This document shows positions 39,391 to 53,995 of a stretch of DNA of 64,000 nt, piece by piece. The stretch lies in NCBI RefSeq assembly GCF_030695125.1, contig NZ_JAUYTP010000026.1, positions 26,788 through 90,787 of the forward strand. The letters run 5' to 3'. Source of the DNA: Allobosea sp. GTDB lineage: Bacteria > Pseudomonadota > Alphaproteobacteria > Rhizobiales > Beijerinckiaceae. The stretch's first letter is position 1. The number at the start of each line of letters is the position of its first letter. A model generated the notes under the pieces. The model made no database searches and was not told the origin of the DNA. It was given only the letters and a program-made list of their open reading frames with translations. A program made the position numbers and the translations under genes.

Positions 39391-40455
39391 TCAGCCTCGT
39401 GGCGCGTCGAACACCCCGATCAGTTGCTCGACCACTTCGGCCGGTGTCTCAAACGACATCACGAAACGGCCGACGATCTCGCCCTCCGCCAGGCTCAGGC
39501 CCGCCGGCAGCGCCCGGTCCGACCAGGGCAGATAAGCGGCGCCCGCCACCTGCAGCCGCTGCTGCAACGCCGGAGACAAGATCGGAAACACTTCATTGGC
39601 CTGGCAGGGCCAGGCGAGCCGGGCCTCGCCGCCGGCTTGGACGGCCCCGGCGAGTTTCGACGCCATCGCGTTGGCGTGGCGGGCGAGGTCGAGCCAGTGC
39701 CCGTCAGCGAGCAGCCCCTCGAATTGCGCGCCGATCAGGCGGCCCTTCGACAGGGTCTGGCCGGCGCGCTTGCGGCGCCATTTCATCTCGGAGGCCTTGG
39801 CGGGGTCGAAGAAGATCACGGCTTCGGCTGCCCAGGCGCCGTTCTTGGTGCCGCCGAAGGAGAGCACGTCGATGCCGGCCTTCCAGGTCATCTCGGCTGG
39901 CGAGCAGCCGAGCGTGACCAGCGCGTTGGCGAAACGGGCCCCGTCCATATGCAGGCTGAGCCCCCGCGGAGCGGCCGCGTCCTTGAGGGCGCGGATCTCG
40001 TCGAGCGTGTAGATCGTGCCGCATTCGGTCGCCTGGGTGATGGACAGGGCCTGCGGCTGGACCTGATGGAGCGCGCCCTCGCGGAACCGCCCGAGGGCCT
40101 GCGTCACCTGATCCGGCGAGAGCTTGTTACCCGCACCGGGCAGGCCGATGAGCTTGGCGCCGTCGCTGAAGAATTCGGGCGCGCCACATTCGTCGTCGGC
40201 GACGTGGCTTTCCTCATGGGTAATGACGGCGCCCCAGGGCCGGGTGAGGCTGGCCAGCGCCAGCGCGTTGGCCGCGGTGCCTGATGTCACCAGAAAGACC
40301 GCGACCTCGCGCTCGAAGATCTCGGCGAAGCGGCGCTCGGCCTGTTTCGTCCAGGTGTCGCTGCCATAGGCGCTAGCCGCGCCGTCATTGGCGGCGGCGA
40401 TGGCGGCCATGACACGGGGGCTCGCGCCGGCGGTGTTGTCGCTGATGAAGTTCAT
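39391..40455 (-). CDS. ltaE: Low-specificity L-threonine aldolase
   Basis: 354 residues from ATG 40455. A fold-type I PLP enzyme with MNFISDNTAGASP at the start, VTSGTAANALAL at residues 57-68 and the PLP lysine K204 in SFGGTKNG. It cleaves L-threonine or L-allo-threonine to glycine and acetaldehyde. The upstream in-frame sequence to 40491 is not needed. Glycine and serine aldolase activities are family-level expectations. Confidence 0.85.
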   Translation of the reverse strand: MNFISDNTAGASPRVMAAIAAANDGAASAYGSDTWTKQAERRFAEIFEREVAVFLVTSGTAANALALASLTRPWGAVITHEESHVADDECGAPEFFSDGAKLIGLPGAGNKLSPDQVTQALGRFREGALHQVQPQALSITQATECGTIYTLDEIRALKDAAAPRGLSLHMDGARFANALVTLGCSPAEMTWKAGIDVLSFGGTKNGAWAAEAVIFFDPAKASEMKWRRKRAGQTLSKGRLIGAQFEGLLADGHWLDLARHANAMASKLAGAVQAGGEARLAWPCQANEVFPILSPALQQRLQVAGAAYLPWSDRALPAGLSLAEGEIVGRFVMSFETPAEVVEQLIGVFDAPRG

Positions 40456-40515
40456 GGCGTCACCGATAGACGCTGGCCGCCGTGCCGCCAAGCCGGCCGC
40501 GCGGCGCGGCGCGCC

Positions 40516-40908
40516 TCAGCGCAGAACGGCCTGCGCGAGCAAGGTGAGGGCCGCCGCGATGATGGTCAGGAACGTGGCGATCATGCCGGCTGTGCGGAAG
40601 CGGAAATCCTCGTCGGTATGCGAGACGCCCCAGGCATGGCTGGCGCGTCCGATCAGCAGCGTCAGACACAGCAGGTGCAGCAGCGGCCCGGGCGCGCCGC
40701 GCCATTCGGCCATCGCGAGCAGCAGCAGGGCGAACGGCACGTATTCTGCGAAGTTGCCATGCACCCGGACGCGCCGTTCGAGGGCGCGATCGTCGGAAAC
40801 GCCGATGGCGACACGGCCGACGCGGCGTTGCTTGACCACCGCCAGAGAGAGCGCGACGAACAGCAGGCCGAGCAGGGCGGCATAGACGGGGACGATCGCG
40901 AGAGCCAT
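40516..40908 (-). CDS. MAPEG family membrane protein
   Basis: 130 residues with four membrane helices: VPVYAALLGLLFVALSLAVV, FALLLLAMAEW, LLHLLCLTLLIGRASHAWGVS and MIATFLTIIAAALTLLAQ. The ERRVRVHGNFAEYVPFALLLL stretch is the MAPEG signature around helix 2. The family covers glutathione-dependent membrane enzymes; no specific substrate is inferred. Confidence 0.85.
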   Translation of the reverse strand: MALAIVPVYAALLGLLFVALSLAVVKQRRVGRVAIGVSDDRALERRVRVHGNFAEYVPFALLLLAMAEWRGAPGPLLHLLCLTLLIGRASHAWGVSHTDEDFRFRTAGMIATFLTIIAAALTLLAQAVLR

Positions 40909-41503
40909 GGCCGGTCATCCATCTGACAATGTGAACACAGTTTAGATCGCGACGTCGCCCTTGGCCAGAGGCACGGCTCGCGATACGGCCCGACAGGAAA
41001 TGTGCGGGGATGCGCCGCAGGCTTGCCGGATGTGTCCGAATAGGCGGCTCCTCCAGAACAAAATGTCGGCCAAGAGACAAAACGCCGCTTGTGCAGTGAT
41101 TAGAATTCTGGCAAGTTCATCGTAATAGGACAGTGTTGCTGTCCCATTTTCAGCGCGACGACCGGGGCCGTTTCGGGCGTCGGTCGCGCCGACGCAACGG
41201 AGCGGGACGATGACGAAGGGGACGGCCAAAGACGCCAAAACCATTCGTACGCGCGCCGCCCGCAAAGCGGCGGCCTGACAGGCGCGGCAGGGCGAAGAGC
41301 CCTCAGCGCCTGCGGAGGACGCGGGCGCCCCAAGACCAGCGCAAGCCACCCCTCCGACGAAAGACCCGGCCATTCTGGCCCCATCCTTGCTGCCGGCTTC
41401 CGGGCCGGCGCGGCAGCGATGCGGTGCGGTGGCGGAAGGATGATATGGACTGAAAGGTGCCCCCGGCGGAAGCTGGCCGGGCCTGGGCGAACGGGGTTTG
41501 ACG
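40909..41503. other. Leader region upstream of gltB
   Basis: 595 bases with no established gene. It contains a GGACAG/CTGTCC hairpin at 41,128-41,144 in an AT-richer stretch, and a possible 22-codon peptide (41,210-41,278). The last 150 bases are GC-rich. gltB promoter elements are presumably here but none is clear. Confidence 0.5.
41210..41278 (+). CDS. Possible 22-residue peptide ahead of gltB
   Basis: ATG 41210 preceded by GGAGCGGGACG, giving a GGAG site 7 bases upstream. The product MTKGTAKDAKTIRTRAARKA is very basic. Too short to be sure; could be a leader peptide or chance. Confidence 0.3.
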   Translation: MTKGTAKDAKTIRTRAARKAAA

Positions 41504-46210
<4,707 letters not shown>

Positions 46211-46334
46211 ACGCGACGGCGATCCCGGGCGGCTGGTTCACAGCCCGCCCGGGCGACGACCATCAAGACAGGCTCCCATCGGTGAGGGATGCCGGGCTTC
46301 CGAGGCTTGGCACGACGGCGAGAGAAACGAAAAT

Positions 46335-47759
46335 ATGGGCAAGGTCACGGGCTTTCTCGAATACGACCGGCAGGAGCAGAAGTATCAGCTCGCCGGCGAC
46401 CGCATCCGCCATTTCCGCGAGTTCACGCTCCCGCTGGAGGAGCGCGACATCAAGAAGCAGGCGGCGCGCTGCATGGATTGCGGCATCCCGTTCTGCCACG
46501 GCCCGACCGGCTGCCCCATCCACAACCAGATCCCGGACTGGAACGAGCTGGTCTATTCCGGCGGCTGGGAGGATGCGCTGCGCAACCTCCACTCCACCAA
46601 CAACTTCCCGGAGTTCACCGGCCGCATCTGCCCGGCGCCCTGCGAGGAGGCCTGCACGCTCAACCTCGAGAACATGCCCGTCACGATCAAGACGATCGAG
46701 CAGGCGATCGCCGACAAGGGCTGGCAGGAGGGCTGGATCGTCCCCGAGCCGGCCGCGATCCGCACCGGCAAGAAGATCGCCGTGGTCGGCTCCGGCCCGG
46801 CCGGGCTGGCGGCCGCCCAGCAGCTCGCCCGCGTCGGCCACGACGTCCATGTCTATGAGCGCGAGGCGCGCGCCGGCGGCCTGCTGCGCTACGGCATCCC
46901 TGACTTCAAGATGGAAAAGAAGCATATCGACCGCCGCGTGAAGCAGATGGAGGCCGAGGGCGTCACCTTCCACTACAACGTCAATGTCGGCGTAACCGTG
47001 CCCTTCGCGACGCTGACGGCGGAGCATGACGCCGTGCTGATGAGCGGCGGGGCCGAGGCGCCGCGCGATCCCGGCCTGCCCGACACCCATCTCCAGGGCG
47101 TGCATTATGCGATGCCCTACCTGACCCAGCAGAACAAGCGGGTCGGCGGCGAGGACGTCGCGGGGATCACGCCGATCCTGGCCGGCGGCAAGCATGTCGT
47201 CGTGATCGGCGGCGGCGACACGGCGTCGGACTGCGTCGGCACGGCGTTCCGCCAGGGCGCGCTGTCCGTGACGCAGCTCGACATCCGCCCGATGGCGCCG
47301 GAGATCGAGAACAAGCTGACCGTCTGGCCCTATTGGCCGACGAAGTTCCGCACCTCCTCCTCGCAGGCCGAGGGCGCCGAGCGGGAATTCCAGGCCGCGA
47401 CTTTGGGGCTGGAAGGCCGCAACGGTCGGCTGACCGGCGTGAAATGCGTCCGCGTCGACGAGAAGCGCAAGCCGATTGCGGGCACCGAATTCGTGCTGCA
47501 GGCCGATCTCTGCTTCCTCGCCATCGGTTTCGCGGGCTCGCTGATCGAGGGCATGATCGCGCAGTCGGGCGCGGCCGTGGACAAGCGCGCCAACGTCGTC
47601 GCCAATGACAGCGACTATCGCACCAGTGTCGACAAGGTCTTCGTCGCCGGCGACATGCGGCGCGGCCAGTCGCTCGTCGTCTGGGCGATCCGCGAAGGCC
47701 GCCAGGCCGCGCATGCGATCGACAAGCATTTGATGGGCGAGACGATTTTGCCGGTGTGA
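46335..47759 (+). CDS. gltD: Glutamate synthase small subunit
   Basis: 474 residues. An N-terminal iron-sulfur region ([19 protein letters not shown] and CPAPCEEAC) is followed by two dinucleotide-binding folds: FAD at [16 protein letters not shown] and NADPH at [14 protein letters not shown]. It passes electrons from NADPH to GltB. Length is normal. Confidence 0.96.
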   Translation: MGKVTGFLEYDRQEQKYQLAGDRIRHFREFTLPLEERDIKKQAARCMDCGIPFCHGPTGCPIHNQIPDWNELVYSGGWEDALRNLHSTNNFPEFTGRICPAPCEEACTLNLENMPVTIKTIEQAIADKGWQEGWIVPEPAAIRTGKKIAVVGSGPAGLAAAQQLARVGHDVHVYEREARAGGLLRYGIPDFKMEKKHIDRRVKQMEAEGVTFHYNVNVGVTVPFATLTAEHDAVLMSGGAEAPRDPGLPDTHLQGVHYAMPYLTQQNKRVGGEDVAGITPILAGGKHVVVIGGGDTASDCVGTAFRQGALSVTQLDIRPMAPEIENKLTVWPYWPTKFRTSSSQAEGAEREFQAATLGLEGRNGRLTGVKCVRVDEKRKPIAGTEFVLQADLCFLAIGFAGSLIEGMIAQSGAAVDKRANVVANDSDYRTSVDKVFVAGDMRRGQSLVVWAIREGRQAAHAIDKHLMGETILPV

Positions 47760-47770
47760 GGGCAGCGCGT

Positions 47771-47865
47771 CATGCTCGGGCTTGACCCGCGCATCTCGGA
47801 AACCAGTGGTTTTTCGTCACGAGATTCTCGGGTCTGCGCTTCGCTGCGCCCGAGAATGACGGCTG
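47771..47865. repeat. Intergenic palindromic repeat of rhizobial type
   Basis: Starts CATGCTCGGGCTTGACCCG, then GAGATTCTCGGGTCTGCGC and CGCCCGAGAATGACG, arms that can pair into a long hairpin. Elements with such GCTCGGGCTTGACCCG motifs are scattered between genes in related genomes. Also a possible terminator for gltD. Confidence 0.5.
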
Positions 47866-47875
47866 GCCCCGGACC

Positions 47876-49102
47876 TCACCGCGGCCAGCGGTGATCGTCC
47901 ATCCGCCCCGGCTTCGGCTCGGGCAGGATGCCCTCGCCGAAGATGCGGTCGAGCTGGCCGGCGATCTCGCCGCGGCCGCGCGCCTCGGGGATCGAGACCA
48001 GCAGCGCCTGATCGCCCGGCCCGGCCGTGCCGGTCAACGGCAGGATCGGCCCGGCGGCCGGCTTGGCCTGGAGCGCGGCGGGGAGGCTGATCACGGGCAG
48101 GCCGGCGACCATCTGGTCGATCAGGCGTTCGATGCCGCCCGGCTGGAGCTCGGGGTTCGTCGGGGCTCCGGTCTCCGGCGAGACGGGCAGGGCGATGACG
48201 CTGCCCTGGGTGCCGGGCTCGAACATGCGGCGCACCAGCACATCGACGAAATGCGCCGCCTTGCGGGCGCCGGCGCTGGTGAAGTGGATGCCGTCTCCGA
48301 GCCGCAGCCGCATGGTCTGGCCGGAGACGTCGGGGCCCATCGCGGTGTAGCGATTTTCGGCATCGACGAAAGCGCCCCAGAGATCGACATATTGCCCGCC
48401 GCTGCGCTCGACCTGCTGGCGATACTGCTCGTTGAAGGTGACGAGATCGACGGACAGCCGCGCATTCTGCACAGGCGGCGCGCCGACCCAGATCAGGGGG
48501 ATGCGACGACCCGCGAAGACCTGAGACACCGCCGCGATGCGCTCGCGATAGAGTTCGAGCCAGCGCGGGCTCAGCGGTTCATGCACGGTGTCGCCCTCGC
48601 GCAGGGCCTGCCGGTCATTGAGGCCGATCAGCATCACGCCGAGGCTGATCTTGGCGTCCCCGGCCAGCAGATCGGTCGCGACCTTGGGCCAGTCGTGGAA
48701 ATCGGCTCGGACGAGGCCGGAATCGGGCTTCGCCTTCGCGATGACGGCGAGATCCGGCCGGTCCTCCAGCGCGTCCTCCAGCCCGCTGGCGAGCAGGTTC
48801 GCCAGCGAATCGCCGATCAGCAGGATGTGGTGGGCGACATCGACCTTGGGAATGACGGGGTCGTCCCTGACGACGACGGGGGCGGCCGGGCGACGGCGGG
48901 CCACCGGCGCGACGCGCTGGCGCTGCGGCTGCGCCACCGGGGGAGGCGGCGGCTGCTGCCAGAAGAACTGGAAGAAGCCGCGCTGCTGCGGCTGCGGTTG
49001 CTGGAACGACTGGCGGCCCTGCTGCGCGAAGGTTTCCGGGCCGCCGGTGAGCAGCAGCAGGGCGACGAAGGCCGGAAGCAGGAACAGAGAGCGCAAACGC
49101 AT
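47876..49102 (-). CDS. DUF459 SGNH hydrolase-like periplasmic protein
   Basis: 408 residues from ATG 49102. A signal peptide (residues 1-26), a Gln/Pro-rich linker (27-80) and an SGNH-type domain with IGDSLANL (S99), GLNDRQ and the GDGIHFT block carrying the Asp-His pair near residue 270. DUF459 proteins in this group are linked to O-acetylation or glycan processing, unproven here. The C-terminus is a disordered tail. Confidence 0.75.
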   Translation of the reverse strand: MRLRSLFLLPAFVALLLLTGGPETFAQQGRQSFQQPQPQQRGFFQFFWQQPPPPPVAQPQRQRVAPVARRRPAAPVVVRDDPVIPKVDVAHHILLIGDSLANLLASGLEDALEDRPDLAVIAKAKPDSGLVRADFHDWPKVATDLLAGDAKISLGVMLIGLNDRQALREGDTVHEPLSPRWLELYRERIAAVSQVFAGRRIPLIWVGAPPVQNARLSVDLVTFNEQYRQQVERSGGQYVDLWGAFVDAENRYTAMGPDVSGQTMRLRLGDGIHFTSAGARKAAHFVDVLVRRMFEPGTQGSVIALPVSPETGAPTNPELQPGGIERLIDQMVAGLPVISLPAALQAKPAAGPILPLTGTAGPGDQALLVSIPEARGRGEIAGQLDRIFGEGILPEPKPGRMDDHRWPR

Positions 49103-49166
49103 CGGGCTTTTGGGTCCCGCGCCAGGTTCAGGAGCCGTGATCCTATAGCTCAAAAAGGCCGCGACG

Positions 49167-50411
49167 TCAGCGCGCGTCGCGCATCTTCGCCAAGAGGGCA
49201 GGGGTCGGCCAGCCATCGGCGATCTCCCCGGTGCGGAGCTGGTATTGCCGCACCGCCTCGCGCGTGCCGGTGCCGATGCGCCCGTCTGCGTCGTGGTTGT
49301 AGAGGCCGAGCGACTTCAGCCGGCGCTGGAGGTCCTGCAGGCCGGCCTTGTCGAGGCGCGGCGCCTGCACCGGCCAGTCGGCCTGGATCGCCGGGCGGCC
49401 CATGATCCGGTCGCCGAGATGGCCGACGGCGAGCGCATAGGCGTCCGAGGAGTTGTACTTCTTGATGACGTCGAAGTTCTCGGTCAGCAGCATCACCGGG
49501 CCGCGATGACCGGCGGGGTAGAACAGCCGGCCCTCGCCGGAGGAAGGCAGCCTCGCGCCATCGGCCCGGCGCACGCCTGCCGATGCGAAGGCCGAGAAGC
49601 TCGCCCGGTTGAGCTTGTGGTCGAAACCCTGGGGCAAGGTCACCTCGAGCCCCCAGGGCAGCCCTTGCACCCAGCCGAAGCCTTTGAGGTAATTGGCGGT
49701 GGAGGCCAAAGCGTCGGCGGTCGAGCTCCAGATGTCGGCATGGCCGTCGCCGGTGAAGTCGACCGCGTATTTGCGGTAGCTCGACGGCATGAACTGAGTG
49801 TGGCCCATGGCGCCGGCCCAGGATCCGCGCAGTTCGCGGCGCTCGACATGGCCCTCCTCGATCAGCTCCAGCGCGGTCAGAAGCTCGTCGCGGAAGAAGT
49901 CGCCGCGGTAGCGCAGATGCGCCAGCGTCGCCAGCGAGCGGATCGTGTCCTTGTCGCCCTTGAACGAGCCATAGTTGGTTTCCATCCCCCAGACGCCGAG
50001 GATGATCTCCCGGGGCACCCCGTAGCGGGCCTCGACCTGGGCCAGAACGGACGCGTTCTCGGCCGCCGCATCGCGCCCGCGCGGGATCCGCGTGCCGCCC
50101 ACCGCGCTGTTGAGATAGCCCCAGATCGGCGCGGTGAACTCGGACTGCTTCTTCGTCAGCGTGACGATCGAGGGATCGGGCGTCACGCCGCGAAAGGCGG
50201 TGTCGAAGGTCGCGCGCGACACGCCGCGCGCCTGCGCCAGCGGCCAGAGCCGTTGCACGAAACCCTCGAAAGAAGCGTTCGCCGGTCGCGCGGCGGGGGT
50301 GGGCGTGGCGTCCCGGGCCTTGGCGGCCGAGGTGCTGATCGAGCCGGTGGTCTGCGCGAGCGCAGGCGCGAGGCTGATCAGGGCCGTGACGGCGATGACG
50401 GACAGGCGCAT
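49167..50411 (-). CDS. Lytic murein transglycosylase, MltB-like, with peptidoglycan-binding domain
   Basis: 414 residues: signal peptide (1-20), an SLT_2-type catalytic domain with E144 in GVWGMETNYG, AMGHTQFMPSSYRKYAVDFTG and ANYLKGFGW, and a C-terminal PG_binding_1 domain (about 345-410, LQRRLKSLGLYNHDADGRIG). It cleaves the glycan strand with formation of 1,6-anhydromuramic acid. Not anchored as a lipoprotein, unlike E. coli MltB. Confidence 0.88.
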   Translation of the reverse strand: MRLSVIAVTALISLAPALAQTTGSISTSAAKARDATPTPAARPANASFEGFVQRLWPLAQARGVSRATFDTAFRGVTPDPSIVTLTKKQSEFTAPIWGYLNSAVGGTRIPRGRDAAAENASVLAQVEARYGVPREIILGVWGMETNYGSFKGDKDTIRSLATLAHLRYRGDFFRDELLTALELIEEGHVERRELRGSWAGAMGHTQFMPSSYRKYAVDFTGDGHADIWSSTADALASTANYLKGFGWVQGLPWGLEVTLPQGFDHKLNRASFSAFASAGVRRADGARLPSSGEGRLFYPAGHRGPVMLLTENFDVIKKYNSSDAYALAVGHLGDRIMGRPAIQADWPVQAPRLDKAGLQDLQRRLKSLGLYNHDADGRIGTGTREAVRQYQLRTGEIADGWPTPALLAKMRDAR

Positions 50412-50583
50412 GGGACACTCGCTCGGGCGGCTGAAGAGACAGGACTGCTCAAGAGCGCCCGAACAAGATTAACCAAGGGTTAAGCCACGCGGCAAGGATG
50501 GGGTGCGCGGTCGCATTGCCGTCGGCTTTGTCACAGGACGGCCCACGAGCGATCGGCTTTGGGCCGATCGGTTTTGGGCTGGG

Positions 50584-51573
50584 TCAGACCGCGTTGCGCG
50601 TCTTCAGCTTGCTCTCCCAGTCGAGCGCCTGGCGGACGATCTCTTCGAGGTCGTCATGCTCCGGCGTCCAGCCGAGTTCGCTGCGGATGCGGTCGGCCCT
50701 GGCGATCAGGGATGCCGGGTCGCCGGGGCGGCGGCCGGAATAGGTGACCGGGAAATCCACGCCAGAGACCTGCTTGACGACGCGCACGACCTCGTCGACC
50801 GAATAGCCCCGGCCATAGCCGCAATTCAGCGTCAGGCTCCCGCCGCCGCTGCGCAGATGGTCGAGCGCGGCGAGATGAGCCCGGGCGAGATCGGTGACGT
50901 GGATATAGTCGCGAATGCAGGTGCCGTCGGGCGTCGGGTAGTCGGTGCCGAAGACCTCGAGGCCCGGGCGCTGGCCGAGCGCCGCCTGGCCGGCGACCTT
51001 GATCAGATGCGTCGCGTTGGGCGAGGACTGGCCGGAGCGGCCTTTCGGATCGGCGCCGGCGACGTTGAAGTAGCGCAGGATGATGAAGCTCAGCCCATGG
51101 GCGCGGGCGGCGTCGGCCAGCATCCATTCGCTCATCAGCTTGGAGCGGCCATAGGGATTGATCGGGTGCAGGTCGATCTCCTCGGGCACCGGGCTGATTG
51201 CGGGCTCGCCATAGACCGCCGCCGTCGAGGAGAAGATGATTCGTTTGACGCCGCCACGCACGGCGCTCTCGAGCAGGCTGCGCGTCTTCACGGTGTTGTT
51301 GAGATAATAGCCCAGCGGGTCCGAGACCGATTCCGGCACCACGATCCGGGCGGCGAAATGCGCGATTTCGGTGATGCCGTGCTGCGCGATGACGCGGGCG
51401 ACCAGGTCCTGGTCGCCGATGTCGCCCTCGACGAAAACGGCCTCCTTCGGCACGGCCCACCAGAAGCCGGTCGAGAGATTGTCGAGCACGACGACGCTCT
51501 CGCCGCGATCGAGCAGTTCGAGCACCATATGGCTGCCGATATAGCCGGCTCCGCCCGAAACAAGTACAGCCAT
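50584..51573 (-). CDS. galE: UDP-glucose 4-epimerase
   Basis: 329 residues. NAD-binding GGAGYIGS at 7-14, FSSTAAVYG with the active Ser/Thr, and YGRSK with the catalytic Tyr-Lys. It interconverts UDP-glucose and UDP-galactose. The adjacent divergent galU makes UDP-glucose, giving a nucleotide-sugar pair. Confidence 0.9.
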   Translation of the reverse strand: MAVLVSGGAGYIGSHMVLELLDRGESVVVLDNLSTGFWWAVPKEAVFVEGDIGDQDLVARVIAQHGITEIAHFAARIVVPESVSDPLGYYLNNTVKTRSLLESAVRGGVKRIIFSSTAAVYGEPAISPVPEEIDLHPINPYGRSKLMSEWMLADAARAHGLSFIILRYFNVAGADPKGRSGQSSPNATHLIKVAGQAALGQRPGLEVFGTDYPTPDGTCIRDYIHVTDLARAHLAALDHLRSGGGSLTLNCGYGRGYSVDEVVRVVKQVSGVDFPVTYSGRRPGDPASLIARADRIRSELGWTPEHDDLEEIVRQALDWESKLKTRNAV

Positions 51574-51749
51574 GGTCGAATCCCAGCTCCCCGTTGCCCG
51601 GAACCGCTCTAACGCAAAAGCGTTGACGTTCTCGCAAGCTCGTTCTGCTATGAGGATGATGTGGACGGCTTGCTACAAGCCGCGAGCGCGCCGCTCTCCC
51701 TCTCGAACCGCCCAAGGCACCCAAAGCCGAGGCGCCAATTGGACCTCCC

Positions 51750-52631
51750 ATGTCGAAACGCATTCGCAAGGCTGTCTTCCCCGTCGCCGGTCTGGGCACG
51801 CGCTTCCTGCCTGCGACAAAGGCGATCCCGAAGGAAATGCTGACGGTCGTCGATCGTCCGGTGCTCCAGCACGTCGTGGACGAAGCGCGGGCCGCCGGAA
51901 TCGAGCATTTCGTCTTCATCACGGGCCGCAACAAGGCTGTGATCGAGGATCATTTCGACTTCGCCTATGAGCTGGAGGACACCCTCCGCAAGCGCAACAA
52001 GACGGTCGAGATCGAGGCGCTCGCCCTCGATCTCCCGCCCGCCGGCGCGACCAGCTTCACACGCCAGCAGCAGCCGCTGGGTCTCGGCCACGCGGTCTGG
52101 TGCGCGCGCGACATCATCGGGGACGACGAGCCCTTCGCCCTGCTGCTGCCCGACATGCTGCACCATACCCATGGCAAGGGCTGCCTTGCCCAGCTGATCG
52201 ACGCCTATGACAAGCATGGCGGCAACCAGATCGCAGTGGCGCCCGTGCCGGACGACCAGACCCACCAGTATGGCATCGTCGGCGTCGCCAACCGCGAGGC
52301 CAAGGTGTCCAAGGTGACGAAGATGGTCGAGAAGCCGGCCAAGGGCACCGCGCCCTCGAACCTGCACATCACCGGCCGCTACATCCTGCAGCCGACGATC
52401 TTCAACCTGCTCGCCAACCAGGAGCCCGGCGCGGGCGGCGAGATCCAGCTGACCGATTCGATGATCGCGCTGTCGCGGCTGGAGCCGTTCCATGCGGTGC
52501 GCTTCGACGGCGATATCTACGACACCGGTTCGAAGATCGGGTTCCTGACGGCCAATATCGCTTATGCGCTCGACCGCAACGATATCGGACCGCAGTTCCG
52601 CCAGGAACTCGAGCGCCTGCTGGATCGCTGA
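51750..52631 (+). CDS. galU: UTP-glucose-1-phosphate uridylyltransferase
   Basis: 293 residues. The nucleotidyltransferase signature [20 protein letters not shown] is at the N-terminus, with [14 protein letters not shown] and FALLLPDML in the substrate pocket and [12 protein letters not shown] later. It makes UDP-glucose for polysaccharide and lipid synthesis. Divergent from galE with 176 bases between them. Confidence 0.94.
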   Translation: MSKRIRKAVFPVAGLGTRFLPATKAIPKEMLTVVDRPVLQHVVDEARAAGIEHFVFITGRNKAVIEDHFDFAYELEDTLRKRNKTVEIEALALDLPPAGATSFTRQQQPLGLGHAVWCARDIIGDDEPFALLLPDMLHHTHGKGCLAQLIDAYDKHGGNQIAVAPVPDDQTHQYGIVGVANREAKVSKVTKMVEKPAKGTAPSNLHITGRYILQPTIFNLLANQEPGAGGEIQLTDSMIALSRLEPFHAVRFDGDIYDTGSKIGFLTANIAYALDRNDIGPQFRQELERLLDR

Positions 52632-52659
52632 TGCGTCGGTTGACGCCGGAGCCGCGCCG

Positions 52660-53541
52660 GTGAGCGAGGCCGGCCTCGTCTTCGACCGTGTTCTGGGCCG
52701 CCGCCGCCTGACGAGGGCGCTGGCAGCCGGCTATCCCGACTTCCTGCTGGAGCGGGCCGCACAGGATCTGGAGGAGCGGCTGGCCGCTGTCCTGCGCCGC
52801 TTCGGCGTCGCGGCCGATCTGGGCTCGGCGCTGCCGCTGGCGGCGCCGGTGCTGCAGGGCAAGGCCGACGCCGTGCTGCATATGGCCGAGGCGCCGGGCG
52901 GCGCGACGGATCTGGTCGGCGATCTGGAACGCCTGCCCTTCGCGGCGGCCAGCCTCGATCTCGCGGCGTCGCTTTTGGCCCTGCAGGGCGTCAACGATCT
53001 GCCGGGCGCGCTGATCCAGATCCGCCGCGCCTTGCGGCCGGACGGGCTGTTCATCGGCTGCCTGCTCGGCGGGCGCACGCTGACCGAGCTGCGGCAGGTC
53101 CTGCTGGAAGCCGAGACGGAGACCTCGGGTGGGGTCAGCCCGCGCATCGCGCCCTTCGCTGATCTGCGCGATCTCGGCAGCCTGCTGCAGCGGGCGGGGT
53201 TTGCGCTGCCCGTCGTCGACAGCGAGGTCGTGACCGTGCGCTACCGCGACATCTTCGGGCTGCTGCGCGATCTGCGCGCGCTGGGCTGGGGCAATGCCCT
53301 GACCGCCCGCCGGCGCACCGGCCTGCGCCGGGATACGCTGATGCGGGCGGCCGCGCTCTACGCCGAGCGCTTCGCCGATCCGGACGGGAAACTGCGCGCG
53401 ACCTTCGAGATCGTCTGGCTCTCGGGCTGGGCTCCGCATGAAAGCCAGCAGAAGCCGCTGCGGCCGGGCTCCGCCAAGGCGCGTCTGGCGGACGCGCTCG
53501 GCGTGCCGGAGATCGGCATGGGCGACCGAGCGGGGGAGTGA
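52660..53541 (+). CDS. SAM-dependent methyltransferase (NDUFAF5/BioC-like)
   Basis: 293 residues from GTG 52660, chosen because no ATG is in frame near. N-terminal VFDRVLGRRRLTRALAAGYPDFLLERAAQDLEERL opening, then VGDLERLPFAAASLDLAASLLALQGVNDLPG, the pattern of the methyltransferase family related to complex I assembly factor NDUFAF5. Class I motif I is degenerate (ADLGSALPLAA). The substrate is unknown. Follows galU directly. Confidence 0.72.
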   Translation: MSEAGLVFDRVLGRRRLTRALAAGYPDFLLERAAQDLEERLAAVLRRFGVAADLGSALPLAAPVLQGKADAVLHMAEAPGGATDLVGDLERLPFAAASLDLAASLLALQGVNDLPGALIQIRRALRPDGLFIGCLLGGRTLTELRQVLLEAETETSGGVSPRIAPFADLRDLGSLLQRAGFALPVVDSEVVTVRYRDIFGLLRDLRALGWGNALTARRRTGLRRDTLMRAAALYAERFADPDGKLRATFEIVWLSGWAPHESQQKPLRPGSAKARLADALGVPEIGMGDRAGE

Positions 53542-53542
53542 C

Positions 53543-53995
53543 ATGAGCGGCAAACAGGAGCGTCTCACGCGTGACGCGTTCGGCCTCTTCCGGTCGATCC
53601 CGACGCGCTGGGCCGACAATGACGTCTACGGTCACGTCAACAACGTCGTCTATTATTCATGGTTCGACACGGCGGTGAACGCCTGGCTCATCGAGCGCGG
53701 CTTCCTCGATATCGCCGGCAGCGCCACGGTCGGCCTCGTCGTCGAGACGACCTGCAGCTATTTCGAGAGCGTCGCCTTTCCGGAGACCGTCGAACTCGGC
53801 CTCGGTATCGAGCGCCTCGGCACCAGCTCGGTCACCTACCGGATCGGCGTCTTCCGCCAGGGCGGGGAGAGGGCGGCGGCGCAGGGCCGCTTCACCCATG
53901 TCTATGTCGATCGTGCCACGCAGCGCCCTGTTCCGATCCCGCAGGACCTGCGCGCGGTGCTGGAAGGCCTCACATCGTCAGGCGGATCTGGCTGA
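53543..53995 (+). CDS. Acyl-CoA thioesterase, hotdog fold (YbgC-like)
   Basis: 150 residues. The signature TRWADNDVYGHVNNVVYYSWFD holds the acid Asp of 4HBT-type thioesterases, and the rest follows a hotdog fold. It hydrolyses acyl-CoA thioesters. The last 26 bases overlap the convergent TadG-like gene. ATG 53543 is one base after the preceding stop. Confidence 0.85.
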   Translation: MSGKQERLTRDAFGLFRSIPTRWADNDVYGHVNNVVYYSWFDTAVNAWLIERGFLDIAGSATVGLVVETTCSYFESVAFPETVELGLGIERLGTSSVTYRIGVFRQGGERAAAQGRFTHVYVDRATQRPVPIPQDLRAVLEGLTSSGGSG